Of a stretch of DNA of 64,000 bases, positions 18,501 to 25,268 are shown piece by piece (position 1 is the first letter of the stretch; each line of letters opens with the position of its first letter). Below the pieces are notes generated by a model that was not told the origin of the DNA, searched no databases, and saw only the letters and a program-made list of their open reading frames with translations. The translations under genes were made by a program, and so were the position numbers. Origin of the DNA: Luteibacter mycovicinus (GTDB taxonomy: Bacteria; Pseudomonadota; Gammaproteobacteria; Xanthomonadales; Rhodanobacteraceae); assembly GCF_000745235.1 (NCBI RefSeq), contig NZ_JQNL01000001.1, forward strand, positions 2,810,501 to 2,874,500, written 5' to 3'.

Positions 18501-18687
18501 CGATGACGTGCTCACGCTCGGTCGGGGGCAATGTGGCCTGGGCAAGCAGGTCGTTCACGGCCTCGGTTTCGTCGCGCAACCAGGCGGACGTGATACGCGC
18601 GCGTGCCGGCTCGGCGCCGGTCGGGAGTTCGGGACGGAGGATCTGTGGGTTCACTTGGGGTGGGTCGGGACGGGGGAGACCGCGCAT
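15502..18687 (-). CDS. putA: Bifunctional proline dehydrogenase / L-glutamate-gamma-semialdehyde dehydrogenase
   Basis: Two-step oxidation of proline to glutamate: an FAD proline dehydrogenase feeding the quinone pool, then an NAD-dependent aldehyde dehydrogenase. About 1061 residues. An N-terminal arm is followed by the PRODH barrel (RYSYDMLGESALT, RRWFVRLVKGAYWD) and an ALDH domain with general base Glu in AETGGQNAMI and catalytic Cys in SAGQRCSAA. There is no ribbon-helix-helix DNA-binding domain at the N-terminus and no large C-terminal extension, so this is a minimal (type A) PutA rather than the 1320-residue autoregulatory E. coli form. The start is uncertain: ATG 18687 is used, and GTG 18654 is possible. 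Neither has a strong Shine-Dalgarno. Confidence 0.95.
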   Translation of the reverse strand: MRGLPRPDPPQVNPQILRPELPTGAEPARARITSAWLRDETEAVNDLLAQATLPPTEREHVIDVAAGLVTRVRARAKDQSAVESFMRQYDLSSEEGVLLMCVAEALLRIPDKATADKLIRDKLGDADWKKHLGQSESVFVNASTWGLMLTGHLVNLAEETRHDFTSALRRLVGRAGEPVVRLAVRQAMRIMGHQFVMGRTIKEALDRSAEKEHAVYRYSYDMLGESALTQATAERYQQDYRDAINALGGRGPFTSNLEAPSISVKLSALHPRYEVANRARARAELGAKLLELSQLAFRNGIALSVDAEETDRLELSLDIIGDVFEHPSLQGWNGLGIVIQAYQKRAPFVIDWVTEKARTTGRRWFVRLVKGAYWDAEIKRSQENGLSGYPVYTRKPNTDVSYLACAHRLFAAGSDAVYPQFATHNAHTIAAIHHIARGRPYENQRLHGMGADLYAEVIGKDKLNVPCRVYAPVGSHEDLLPYLVRRLLENGANTSFVNRVVDESVPVRDLVADPCETVRAFTSIPHPRIPLPVNLYGELRKNSMGMNFANDNELNELADAVNRHSGPWTAAPLVAGGSTAGVKTEVTDPSDRRRIVGTVENADPALVDKALAAGVKAQPGWDRLPAASRAAILEHAAEQLEHNRAEFIALCVREAGKSLPDAIAEIREAADFLRYYATMARRLFGQPEQLPGPTGESNQLFLNGRGVFVCISPWNFPLAIFLGQVAAALAAGNAVVAKPAEQTSLIGYAAVKLLHAAGVPADVLQYLPGDGATVGAALTRDPRVAGVAFTGSTDTAWAINRALAARNAPIAALIAETGGQNAMIADSSALPEQIVKDVINSAFQSAGQRCSAARVLFVQEDIADKVIDMLAGAMAELKVGNPGLLSTDVGPVIDEDARQILVDHAARMDREAKKIGEVALPEATTHGTFFAPRAYEIPSLDVLTREVFGPVLHVIRWKGADLEKVVDQINATGFGLTLGIHSRIDDTIDYISSHARVGNCYVNRNQIGAVVGVQPFGGEGLSGTGPKAGGPHYLLRFAGERTLTVNTTAAGGNASLLTIGE

Positions 18688-18820
18688 TGTATGGGACGCA
18701 GGGCCTGCATGTGTGTTGCTTTGCGGGATGGGGCGCCCTGCGGCATCACGCCGCTTCCCAACCTTGCCGCATTCTGACCGCCGCCCTATCATCGGTCCGT
18801 TCAAGGCACGCGGGATTCGC

Positions 18821-19303
18821 ATGATCGTGCTTCGACCGACCGCCGCGGGTCAGCCGCGCGTGTTGTGGCTCCGGCCCAACCGTGCGCTGGACAGGCGCGG
18901 TCTGCGTCGACTGATCGTGGGTCTCGCGGCGATGGCCCTGGCGACGGCGTCGCTCGGTGCGTGGCAGGGGAATGTTTTCGCTCCCGTGTTCGCCCTGGCG
19001 GAGGCTTTCGTCGTGGGGTTCGCCCTTGGCGCGGCCTGGCGGGCCGGCGGCCGGGGCGAGCGGATCGTGGTGGGGCCCGACACGCTGGAGGTGCGTGCCG
19101 TGCCGGGTCGTCGGATCGTCCGTTTCCAGACGTACTGGGTACGGGTAGGGTTGGCATCGGGGGACGGGCGTCAGCGTCTGTTGCTCAGGTCACACGGCAA
19201 TCAGCTTGAAATCGGCGCGTTCCTTGGGGAAGAGGAAAGGGCCGAGGCGTCCAGGAAACTCATGGTGCTGCTGTCCGAAGTCTCAGGCCAGACGCGCAGG
19301 TAG
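18821..19303 (+). CDS. DUF2244 family membrane protein
   Basis: 160 residues. After a short Pro/Arg-rich N-terminus (LRPNRALDRRGLRR, the usual DUF2244 opening) come two adjacent membrane helices (about 31-47 and 50-68), then a C-terminal soluble domain with the RIVRFQTYWVRV segment typical of the family. The function is not known, but DUF2244 genes are repeatedly found immediately upstream of cytochrome c oxidase subunit II, as here (20-base gap to coxB), suggesting a link to oxidase biogenesis. The ATG at 18821 begins the family-like sequence; the frame upstream is antisense to putA. Divergent from putA over 133 bases. Confidence 0.83.
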   Translation: MIVLRPTAAGQPRVLWLRPNRALDRRGLRRLIVGLAAMALATASLGAWQGNVFAPVFALAEAFVVGFALGAAWRAGGRGERIVVGPDTLEVRAVPGRRIVRFQTYWVRVGLASGDGRQRLLLRSHGNQLEIGAFLGEEERAEASRKLMVLLSEVSGQTRR

Positions 19304-19323
19304 GTTCACTAAAGGTGCAAGAC

Positions 19324-20223
19324 ATGACATCTGGCGGCATCGGACGATGGAAAGCGGCGTGGGCGGCGGTTGCCCTCGCCCTGTTCGGCGGGGCGGCATG
19401 GGCCAACCCGGAACCCAACCAGCTGAACATGACCCGGGGTGTCAGCGAGTGGTCGCCCTATGCGATGCACATGGTGGCCCTGTGGGTCTGCGTGGTCATC
19501 GGCGTCATCGTCTTCGGTGCCATGTTCGTGGCGATGTTCCGCTTCCGTAAGTCGCGGGGTGCGGTCGCCGAGAAGTGGTCGCACAGCACCAGACTCGAGA
19601 TCGTCTGGACGGTCATCCCCGTCATCATCCTGATCTTCCTGGCCCATCTGGCCACCGGCGGTCTGACCTCGTTCGCCGACACCACGAATGCCGAGATGAC
19701 CATCAAGATCACCGGCTACCAGTGGAAGTGGCGCTACGACTACGTCGACTACAAGGGCAAGGGGGTCGACAAGGTCGGCTTCATCTCCAAGCTCGAAGAG
19801 TCCTCCGACCGTACCCGCCAGCTTCATTCCAACCTCGACCCGGGCAAGATCCAGGTCGACGGCTACCAGACCTATCTGCTCGACGTGGACAAACCCCTGG
19901 TCGTCCCTGTCGGTACCAAGATCCGTTTCATCATCGTCGGCGGCGACGTCATCCACTCCTGGTGGGTGCCGGCGCTCGGCTGGAAGATGGACGCCATCCC
20001 GGGCATCGCCAACGCGGCCTGGACCAAGATCAAGGAGCCGGGCGTCTACCGCGGCCAGTGCGCCGAGCTCTGCGGCCAGGATCACGGCTTCATGCCGATC
20101 GTGGTCAAGGCGGTGCCCAAGGCCGAATTCGAACAGTGGCTGGCGACGCAGGAAGACGGTTCCAGGCTGCAGAAGGCCGCCGCGACCGCCCAGAACGCCC
20201 CCGCCCCGGTCCCCCAGGGTTAA
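19324..20223 (+). CDS. coxB: Cytochrome c oxidase subunit II
   Basis: Accepts electrons from cytochrome c through the binuclear CuA centre. 299 residues: a signal peptide (to about AWA, residue 28), two membrane helices (about 45-68 and 90-110) and a periplasmic cupredoxin domain. CuA ligands are all present: His211 (DVIHSWW), Cys246, Cys250, His254 and Met257 in GQCAELCGQDHGFM. No fused cytochrome c domain, so this is an aa3 rather than a caa3 enzyme. The ATG at 19324 is preferred over an in-frame GTG at 19315 because AAAGGTG gives a ribosome site 6-7 bases before it. First structural gene of coxBAC. Confidence 0.97.
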   Translation: MTSGGIGRWKAAWAAVALALFGGAAWANPEPNQLNMTRGVSEWSPYAMHMVALWVCVVIGVIVFGAMFVAMFRFRKSRGAVAEKWSHSTRLEIVWTVIPVIILIFLAHLATGGLTSFADTTNAEMTIKITGYQWKWRYDYVDYKGKGVDKVGFISKLEESSDRTRQLHSNLDPGKIQVDGYQTYLLDVDKPLVVPVGTKIRFIIVGGDVIHSWWVPALGWKMDAIPGIANAAWTKIKEPGVYRGQCAELCGQDHGFMPIVVKAVPKAEFEQWLATQEDGSRLQKAAATAQNAPAPVPQG

Positions 20224-20255
20224 CCCGCTCAAGTATCCGGCAGAGGTTCAAGGTT

Positions 20256-21869
20256 ATGGCCCACGCAGCCACCCACGACCACCACGATCACCACGGGGCC
20301 CCGAAGGGGTTCTTCCAGCGCTGGGTGATGTCCACGAACCACAAGGACATCGGCACGCTGTACCTGATCTTCTCGCTGACGATGTTCTTCATCGGCGGCG
20401 CCTTCGCGATGGTCATCCGCGCGGAGTTGTTCAAGCCGGGCATGCAGCTGGTGCAGCCGTATTTCTTCAATGAAATGACGACGATGCACGCGCTGGTGAT
20501 GATCTTCGGCGCCATCATGCCGTCGTTCGTCGGCCTGGCCAACTGGATGATTCCGCTCATGGTCGGCGCGCCGGACATGGCCTTGCCGCGCATGAACAAC
20601 CTGTCGTTCTGGATCATGCCGTTCGCCTTCATCCTGCTGCTGTCGACGCTGTTCATGCCGGGCGGTGGCCCGGCCGGCGGCTGGACCATGTACCCGCCGC
20701 TGTCGCTGCAGGGCGAGTCCATCGCGTATACCATCTTCGCGGTCCACCTGATGGGCATCAGTTCGATCATGGGCGCGATCAACATCATCGCCACCATCCT
20801 CAACATGCGCGCGCCCGGCATGGACCTGCTGAAAATGCCGGTGTTCGTGTGGAGCTGGCTGATCACGGCGTTCCTGCTGATCGCGGTGATGCCGGTACTG
20901 GCCGGCGCGGTCACCATGCTGCTGACCGACAAGTACTTCCATACCAACTTCTTCAATGCCGCCGGCGGCGGCGACCCGGTGCTCTTCCAGCACATCTTCT
21001 GGTTCTTTGGGCATCCCGAGGTCTACATCATGATCCTGCCGGCGTTCGGGATCATCTCGGAGATCATCCCCACCTTCGCCCGCAAGCCGATCTTCGGCTA
21101 CCGCGCGATGGTGTTCGCCATCGCGTCCATCGCCTTCCTCTCGTTCATCGTCTGGGCGCACCACATGTTCGCCGTGGGCCTGCCGATGGGCGCGGAGATC
21201 TTCTTCATGTACGCGACCATGCTGATCGCGGTGCCCACGGGCGTGAAGGTCTTCAACTGGGTCTCGACGATGTGGGGCGGTTCGATGACCTTCGAGACGC
21301 CGATGCTGTTCTCGATCGCCTTCGTCATCCTGTTCACCATCGGCGGCTTTTCGGGCCTGATGCTCGCGCTGGCCCCGGCCGACTTCCAGTACCACGACAC
21401 GTACTTCGTGGTCGCCCATTTCCACTACGTGCTGGTGACCGGCGCGGCGTTCTCGATCATGGCCGCCGCTTATTACTGGATGCCGAAGTGGTCGGGCAAC
21501 ATGTACAGCGAGACCTGGGGCAAGATCCATTTCTGGTCCAGCGTCATCTCGGTCAACGTGCTGTTCTTCCCGCAGCACTTCCTCGGGCTGGCCGGCATGC
21601 CGCGCCGTATCCCCGACTACAACGTGGCCTTCGCGAACTTCAACATGATCAGCTCGATCGGCGGCTTCTGGTTCGGCGCCTCGCAGCTGATCTTCCTCGG
21701 TGTGGTCGTGCATTGCGTGTTCTTCTCGAAGAAGAAAGCCGCCGATCGTTCCTGGGAAGGCGCCAAGGGTCTGGAGTGGACGGTGCCTTCACCCGCGCCG
21801 TTCCATACGTTCGACGTGCCGCCGGTCATCCATGACGACGAGCTCGCCCACGGCAACACGGATCACTGA
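20256..21869 (+). CDS. coxA: Cytochrome c oxidase subunit I
   Basis: Catalytic subunit of the aa3-type proton-pumping oxidase; binds haem a and the haem a3-CuB centre. 537 residues with the expected 12 membrane helices. Key sites: haem a His in TTMHALVM, the CuB His and cross-linked Tyr in GHPEVYIMILPAFG, the CuB HH pair in VWAHHMF, and the haem a3/a ligands in VAHFHYVL. The N-terminus is His-rich (HAATHDHHDHH), a possible metal-binding stretch. The ATG at 20256 begins the standard sequence leading to STNHKDIGTLYL. It follows coxB by 32 bases and is followed 3 bases later by a tiny membrane gene. Confidence 0.98.
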   Translation: MAHAATHDHHDHHGAPKGFFQRWVMSTNHKDIGTLYLIFSLTMFFIGGAFAMVIRAELFKPGMQLVQPYFFNEMTTMHALVMIFGAIMPSFVGLANWMIPLMVGAPDMALPRMNNLSFWIMPFAFILLLSTLFMPGGGPAGGWTMYPPLSLQGESIAYTIFAVHLMGISSIMGAINIIATILNMRAPGMDLLKMPVFVWSWLITAFLLIAVMPVLAGAVTMLLTDKYFHTNFFNAAGGGDPVLFQHIFWFFGHPEVYIMILPAFGIISEIIPTFARKPIFGYRAMVFAIASIAFLSFIVWAHHMFAVGLPMGAEIFFMYATMLIAVPTGVKVFNWVSTMWGGSMTFETPMLFSIAFVILFTIGGFSGLMLALAPADFQYHDTYFVVAHFHYVLVTGAAFSIMAAAYYWMPKWSGNMYSETWGKIHFWSSVISVNVLFFPQHFLGLAGMPRRIPDYNVAFANFNMISSIGGFWFGASQLIFLGVVVHCVFFSKKKAADRSWEGAKGLEWTVPSPAPFHTFDVPPVIHDDELAHGNTDH

Positions 21870-21872
21870 TCG

Positions 21873-21998
21873 ATGCAGGGCATGACGGACACCGGGACGG
21901 AGGCGCGTCGCAAGCGCGCCCGCAGGACGGCCATGATCGCGGGCGGTTTCGCGGTCGCGGTGTTCCTGCTCTCGATCGTTCAGATGCTCCGGGTCTGA
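21873..21998 (+). CDS. Cytochrome oxidase small assembly protein (41 aa)
   Basis: A very short gene fitting exactly between coxA (3 bases) and coxC (34 bases). It encodes 41 residues: an Arg/Lys-rich N-terminal half (RRKRARRTA at about 12-20) and one hydrophobic helix (about 21-37) ending in QMLRV, i.e. a single-pass protein with the basic end in the cytoplasm. Position, size and shape match the small oxidase assembly proteins found between coxA and ctaG in other proteobacteria. Here, however, no ctaG (Cox11) follows. An internal ATG three codons in is an alternative start. The role is inferred from position, not motif. Confidence 0.75.
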   Translation: MQGMTDTGTEARRKRARRTAMIAGGFAVAVFLLSIVQMLRV

Positions 21999-22032
21999 CC
22001 GGCCAAACACGCGATATCCACGGGAAACCACC

Positions 22033-22926
22033 ATGGGTCACCAGCAACACGACGTCTACTATGTACCGAGCAAGAGCTACTGGCCGATCGTGGCCGCGGT
22101 CTCGATGTTCGTCACGGTGTTCGGTGCCGCGCACTGGCTGAACTCGCAACCGGGCGAGGGCAGCACGTTTGGCAAGCCGCTGTTCTGGATCGGGATCGTG
22201 ATGATCCTGGGCATGTTCTTCGGCTGGTTCCGCTCGGTCATCCGCGAGTCCATGGCAGGCAGCTACAACGGCCAGGTGGATCGCTCGTTCCGCATGGGGA
22301 TGATGTGGTTCATCTTCTCCGAGGTGATGTTCTTCGGCGCCTTCTTCGGTGCGCTGTTCTACGCCCGTATCTTCTCGGTGCCGTGGCTGGGCGGCGAAGG
22401 CCACGGTGTGCTCACCCACCAGTTCGTCTGGCAGGGTTATGAAGCCTCCTGGGGCGCCAACGGCGGCGGCGGTCCGCAGAAGATCGGCGGCTCGTTCCAG
22501 ACCATCGCCGCATGGGGCCTGCCGCTGCTCAATACGCTGATCCTGCTGTCATCCGGCGTGACCATCACCATTGCGCACCACGCGCTCAAGGCGGGTCATC
22601 GCACGGCGTTGCTGATCGGCCTCGGCGCCACCGTGCTGCTGGGTTGCCTGTTCCTGTGGTTCCAGGCGCACGAGTACGCCGAGGCGTACGAGCACTTCAA
22701 CCTGACGCTGGGCAGCGGCGTGTACGGCGCGACGTTCTTCATGCTCACCGGATTCCACGGCATGCACGTGACGCTGGGCACGATCATGCTGGCCATCATC
22801 TGGCTGCGCTGCGCGAAGGGACACTTCACGAAGGACGATCACTTCGGGTTTGAAGCGGTGGCCTGGTACTGGCATTTCGTCGACGTGGTGTGGCTGGCGC
22901 TGTTCTTGTTTGTTTACGTGCTTTGA
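22033..22926 (+). CDS. coxC: Cytochrome c oxidase subunit III
   Basis: Third core subunit of the aa3 oxidase, which stabilises subunit I and supports proton uptake. 297 residues with seven predicted membrane helices. The DRSFRMGMMWFIFSEVMFFGAFFGALFYAR block carries the conserved Glu of the lipid/proton region, and the C-terminal GFEAVAWYWHFVDVVWLALFLFVYVL is the family end signature. In most relatives ctaG precedes and SURF1 genes follow closely. Here there is neither, and the next cox-related gene is about 4.6 kb downstream. Confidence 0.97.
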   Translation: MGHQQHDVYYVPSKSYWPIVAAVSMFVTVFGAAHWLNSQPGEGSTFGKPLFWIGIVMILGMFFGWFRSVIRESMAGSYNGQVDRSFRMGMMWFIFSEVMFFGAFFGALFYARIFSVPWLGGEGHGVLTHQFVWQGYEASWGANGGGGPQKIGGSFQTIAAWGLPLLNTLILLSSGVTITIAHHALKAGHRTALLIGLGATVLLGCLFLWFQAHEYAEAYEHFNLTLGSGVYGATFFMLTGFHGMHVTLGTIMLAIIWLRCAKGHFTKDDHFGFEAVAWYWHFVDVVWLALFLFVYVL

Positions 22927-22964
22927 GTTTTTTCTGTTTGAAATTCAGATTTTTCCTACGGACG

Positions 22965-22970
22965 TATGAT
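22965..22970 (+). promoter_or_regulatory. Possible -10 element upstream of the 8-codon leader
   Basis: TATGAT lies in an unusually AT-rich stretch (about 22924-22975) directly after coxC, 44 bases before the short leader ORF. No good -35 is correctly spaced: TTGAAA at 22938 is 21 bases away. A separate transcription start for the DUF4760-like gene is plausible but weakly supported. Confidence 0.35.
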
Positions 22971-23013
22971 CTGAGCACAAGCTAGACTGGTCTTGCCATC
23001 AAAGGAGACAGTC

Positions 23014-23040
23014 ATGAATGACACCGCTGGCGGCCTGTGA
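23014..23040 (+). CDS. Putative 8-residue leader peptide
   Basis: ATG followed by seven codons and TGA, encoding MNDTAGGL, with a strong ribosome site (AAAGGAG, 6-7 bases upstream). The stop codon is 7 bases before a 13-bp terminator hairpin. Such a short, well-initiated ORF immediately before a terminator is the layout of a translated leader controlling read-through into the gene that follows. It could instead be chance; no codon bias toward one amino acid is evident, so the sensed signal is unknown. Confidence 0.5.
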   Translation: MNDTAGGL

Positions 23041-23047
23041 GCCACAC

Positions 23048-23081
23048 CAAGCTACCCGCCCCTTGGCGGGTAGCTTGTTTT
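23048..23081 (+). terminator. Strong intrinsic terminator / possible attenuator before DUF4760-like gene
   Basis: Perfect 13-bp stem (CAAGCTACCCGCC / GGCGGGTAGCTTG) with a CCTT loop, followed by TTTT. It lies after the leader ORF and 30 bases before the GTG start of the next gene. It may end the coxC transcript, act as an attenuator for the downstream gene, or both. Confidence 0.85.
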
Positions 23082-23110
23082 CAGGGACAAGAAATGCGAA
23101 GGAAAGCTCA

Positions 23111-23605
23111 GTGTTTCAGTGGATTTTCGATACCGTCGATTCTGGCCTCTTCAGGAATCTTCTGGTTGCCAGCGGCGTCGGTGTTGCCGTTGCGTCGGTT
23201 CTCACCGCGCGCAGCATCGCGCGGAAAAAGCAAAGCGCGGATCTTCTATTTGCGAGTCGGAACGATGTCATCCTCCAGAATGGCGCCAGGAAGCTGGAGT
23301 ATTTCGTCGACGCGAACGACAGAAATGTGGCTTGCCTCGCCTCGCCGGAAAATATCGAGTCGGAAGAAGCTGTATGCATTCGGTACTTCCTCAATCATTT
23401 CGAGGCGGTGAGTATCGGCATTCAGGCCGGAATTTACGACGAAGAGATGCTGAAGAAGACTTGGTACTCGGCTGTTGTTACGTCCTGGGAGCGGGCTAAA
23501 CCGCTCGTCAATAAACTCCGCGAGCGGTTTTCCCCGACGGTGCTGCAAGAGTACGAGTGGCTCCACGGACGCTGGAAGAAGTCGCCTTTGTCAAAGCGTG
23601 ACTGA
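23111..23605 (+). CDS. DUF4760-like single-pass membrane protein
   Basis: 164 residues from a GTG at 23111 that has a Shine-Dalgarno-like AAGGAAA about 8 bases upstream. A longer ATG frame (from 23018) would have to translate through the terminator hairpin and is rejected. One N-terminal membrane helix (about 13-33, LLVASGVGVAVASVLTA) is followed by a helical cytoplasmic domain with the ESEEAVCIRYFLNHFEAVSIGIQAGIYDEEMLKK pattern and a C-terminal YEWLHGRWKK. This resembles DUF4760, small membrane proteins of unknown function often found in accessory regions. Lower GC in the flanks suggests later acquisition between the two cox blocks. Assignment is from pattern memory. Confidence 0.72.
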   Translation: MFQWIFDTVDSGLFRNLLVASGVGVAVASVLTARSIARKKQSADLLFASRNDVILQNGARKLEYFVDANDRNVACLASPENIESEEAVCIRYFLNHFEAVSIGIQAGIYDEEMLKKTWYSAVVTSWERAKPLVNKLRERFSPTVLQEYEWLHGRWKKSPLSKRD

Positions 23606-23730
23606 CTTCGGCTTACGCCTACAGATCTACCGGGCTTTCTGACATGTTTCCTCTCCAACCGCGTTGCTAAAGTCGGCATCGGCCTTCGCAGTGAAGGTCT
23701 TCGAAAAACGCGAACACATGGAGAGTGCTT

Positions 23731-25215
23731 ATGAATCGGAGAGTATCCGCTCGTTTGTCGCGTGCATCGCTCTTGCTCCTGTCGATGGGCTACGCCGTCG
23801 GTGCATTAGCAAGCGACGCAAACCTGCTTCCTTCGTCCAGCGACCCGCGCTTCCGCGCTGTCGGTCAGCTCGATCTGCTCGACGGAAGAACCTGTACCGG
23901 CTCGATCGTCGCGGGTTCCGCCAGTCCGGACGGTCGTCGGCCCGCGTTGTTGCTTACGTCCGGGCACTGCGTTCTCGGCCAGGAACTCATCCCCAATCAG
24001 GTCATGATCGACGAGGTGGCGCCATCGGGTTACCGCTTTACGCCCGCTTATTTTCAGGATGCCCAGCCGGTCCATCGACCCATTGGAGTCGAGCGAATTC
24101 TGTACGCGACCACCAAGAACATGGACATCGCCGTGCTCCGGCTGGACGTCTCATACGCCGATCTTGCGGCACTCGGTGTCGCTCCGCTTGTCCCGAGTGC
24201 GCCGGCGATTGTCGGGTCGCTCCCTGTCGACCTAGTGCAGGTTCCCGCGGTGGGCGTGTCGGAAGAAGACCGCTTCCTTCGCCTGGCAACCTGTCAGGCC
24301 AGTGAGCCCGTTCGGCTGTTCGAGGGCGAACGCTTCTTCCTGCGTGAATCGGCGACCGATTGCGCCGGTGTATCGGGTGGTTCGTCGGGCTCCCCGGTGC
24401 TGCGCCACGGCACGTCGGATATTGTCGGCGTGCTCGGTACGAAGGTCGATCCGCGCTTTGACGGATGCGGTTTCGACCGCCCGTGCGAACTCACCGGGCG
24501 GCAGCCGGTGTCGCGCGTCGGCGCGAGCTACCAGAGTATTGCGGCGCCGCTGCTCTCGGCACTTCGTGCCGATGGCGGCTGGGACGCCAGTGCCCTCGAC
24601 GCGGGTAACGGCGTGAAGCTCGATCGCACCGTCGGTGAGTACACACGCAGCCAGATCGACGAAGAGGGGGATCTCGTACCCGCGCGGTGGGGCGTGCTGG
24701 TGAATGACGATACCCGTTGGGTCCGCTACAAGCACGGTGATGCCGCGACGGTCGATTGCGCCAGCCCCGAGGGTTACAGCGCTCCGATGTATGCCCGCGA
24801 GCAGCCGCTGGACCGTCTGCCGGTCGGACCGTCCGAAGGCGTGTACGCCATGTGCGTCATCGGACAGCTGGGCATCGATAACGACTGGCAGGCGCCTGAG
24901 CATGCGAGCGTCATGCTTCGGGTGATTGACGATACGGCGCCTACCGCAGTGCCGGTACCGGCCGTTCGCGATGAGACGGATGCTGCATGGATTATGGAGA
25001 TCCGTAGCCCTTACGTCGCGCCGCCGATCGTGAAGGTGGGGCGCCTCGACTCCACCGATTGCGCCGACGACGCGAAGTACCGCACGCTGCCTTCGTCGTT
25101 CATCAGTCTGCCCAAGGCCAAAGGCCCGTTACGCGTGTGTGCGAAAGGCTCGGACGAAGCGGGGAACCTCTCGCCGGTGGGATCGATCGACCTGGTCGTG
25201 TCAAAGGCTCATTGA
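23731..25215 (+). CDS. Secreted trypsin-like serine protease with C-terminal repeat domains
   Basis: 494 residues. The ATG at 23731 is chosen over an in-frame GTG two codons earlier because GGAG sits 7 bases upstream. A Sec signal peptide ends near ALAS (27-28). The chymotrypsin-fold domain has the full triad: His79 (LLTSGHC), Asp132 (KNMDIAVL) and Ser219 (GVSGGSSGSP, a variant of GDSGGP). The C-terminal part (about 310-494) appears to hold two tandem beta-rich modules, each with a Cys pair (VDC...YAMC and TDC...LRVC) and similar endings (GQLGIDNDW / GSDEAGNLS). Probably an extracellular protease with binding modules; the substrate is unknown. Confidence 0.88.
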   Translation: MNRRVSARLSRASLLLLSMGYAVGALASDANLLPSSSDPRFRAVGQLDLLDGRTCTGSIVAGSASPDGRRPALLLTSGHCVLGQELIPNQVMIDEVAPSGYRFTPAYFQDAQPVHRPIGVERILYATTKNMDIAVLRLDVSYADLAALGVAPLVPSAPAIVGSLPVDLVQVPAVGVSEEDRFLRLATCQASEPVRLFEGERFFLRESATDCAGVSGGSSGSPVLRHGTSDIVGVLGTKVDPRFDGCGFDRPCELTGRQPVSRVGASYQSIAAPLLSALRADGGWDASALDAGNGVKLDRTVGEYTRSQIDEEGDLVPARWGVLVNDDTRWVRYKHGDAATVDCASPEGYSAPMYAREQPLDRLPVGPSEGVYAMCVIGQLGIDNDWQAPEHASVMLRVIDDTAPTAVPVPAVRDETDAAWIMEIRSPYVAPPIVKVGRLDSTDCADDAKYRTLPSSFISLPKAKGPLRVCAKGSDEAGNLSPVGSIDLVVSKAH

Positions 25216-25236
25216 TCCGCACGGGCCGTTGTTTCA

Positions 25237-25258
25237 CAGGAGCGCTCGCGCGCTCCTG
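25237..25258. terminator. Bidirectional terminator between protease and ilvA
   Basis: Perfect 9-bp stem (CAGGAGCGC / GCGCTCCTG) with a TCGC loop, between two convergent genes. The stem resembles the GGAGCGC core of the REP-like units elsewhere in the window, so it could be a shortened relative. No T-tract on either side. Confidence 0.6.
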
Positions 25259-25268
25259 CTTCCCTCGT

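Noticed and set aside
20229..21713. A His/Glu/Arg-rich minus-strand frame opposite coxA
   Set aside because: Composition is a mirror of coxA codons; no domain seen.
23018..23110. ATG start at 23018 for the DUF4760-like gene
   Set aside because: This extension would run through the terminator hairpin, and the GTG at 23111 has its own ribosome site and matches the family.
23606..23730. Somewhat AT-rich gap before the protease as a possible mobile element edge
   Set aside because: No terminal repeats, integrase or att-like duplication seen; kept only as a hint of later acquisition.
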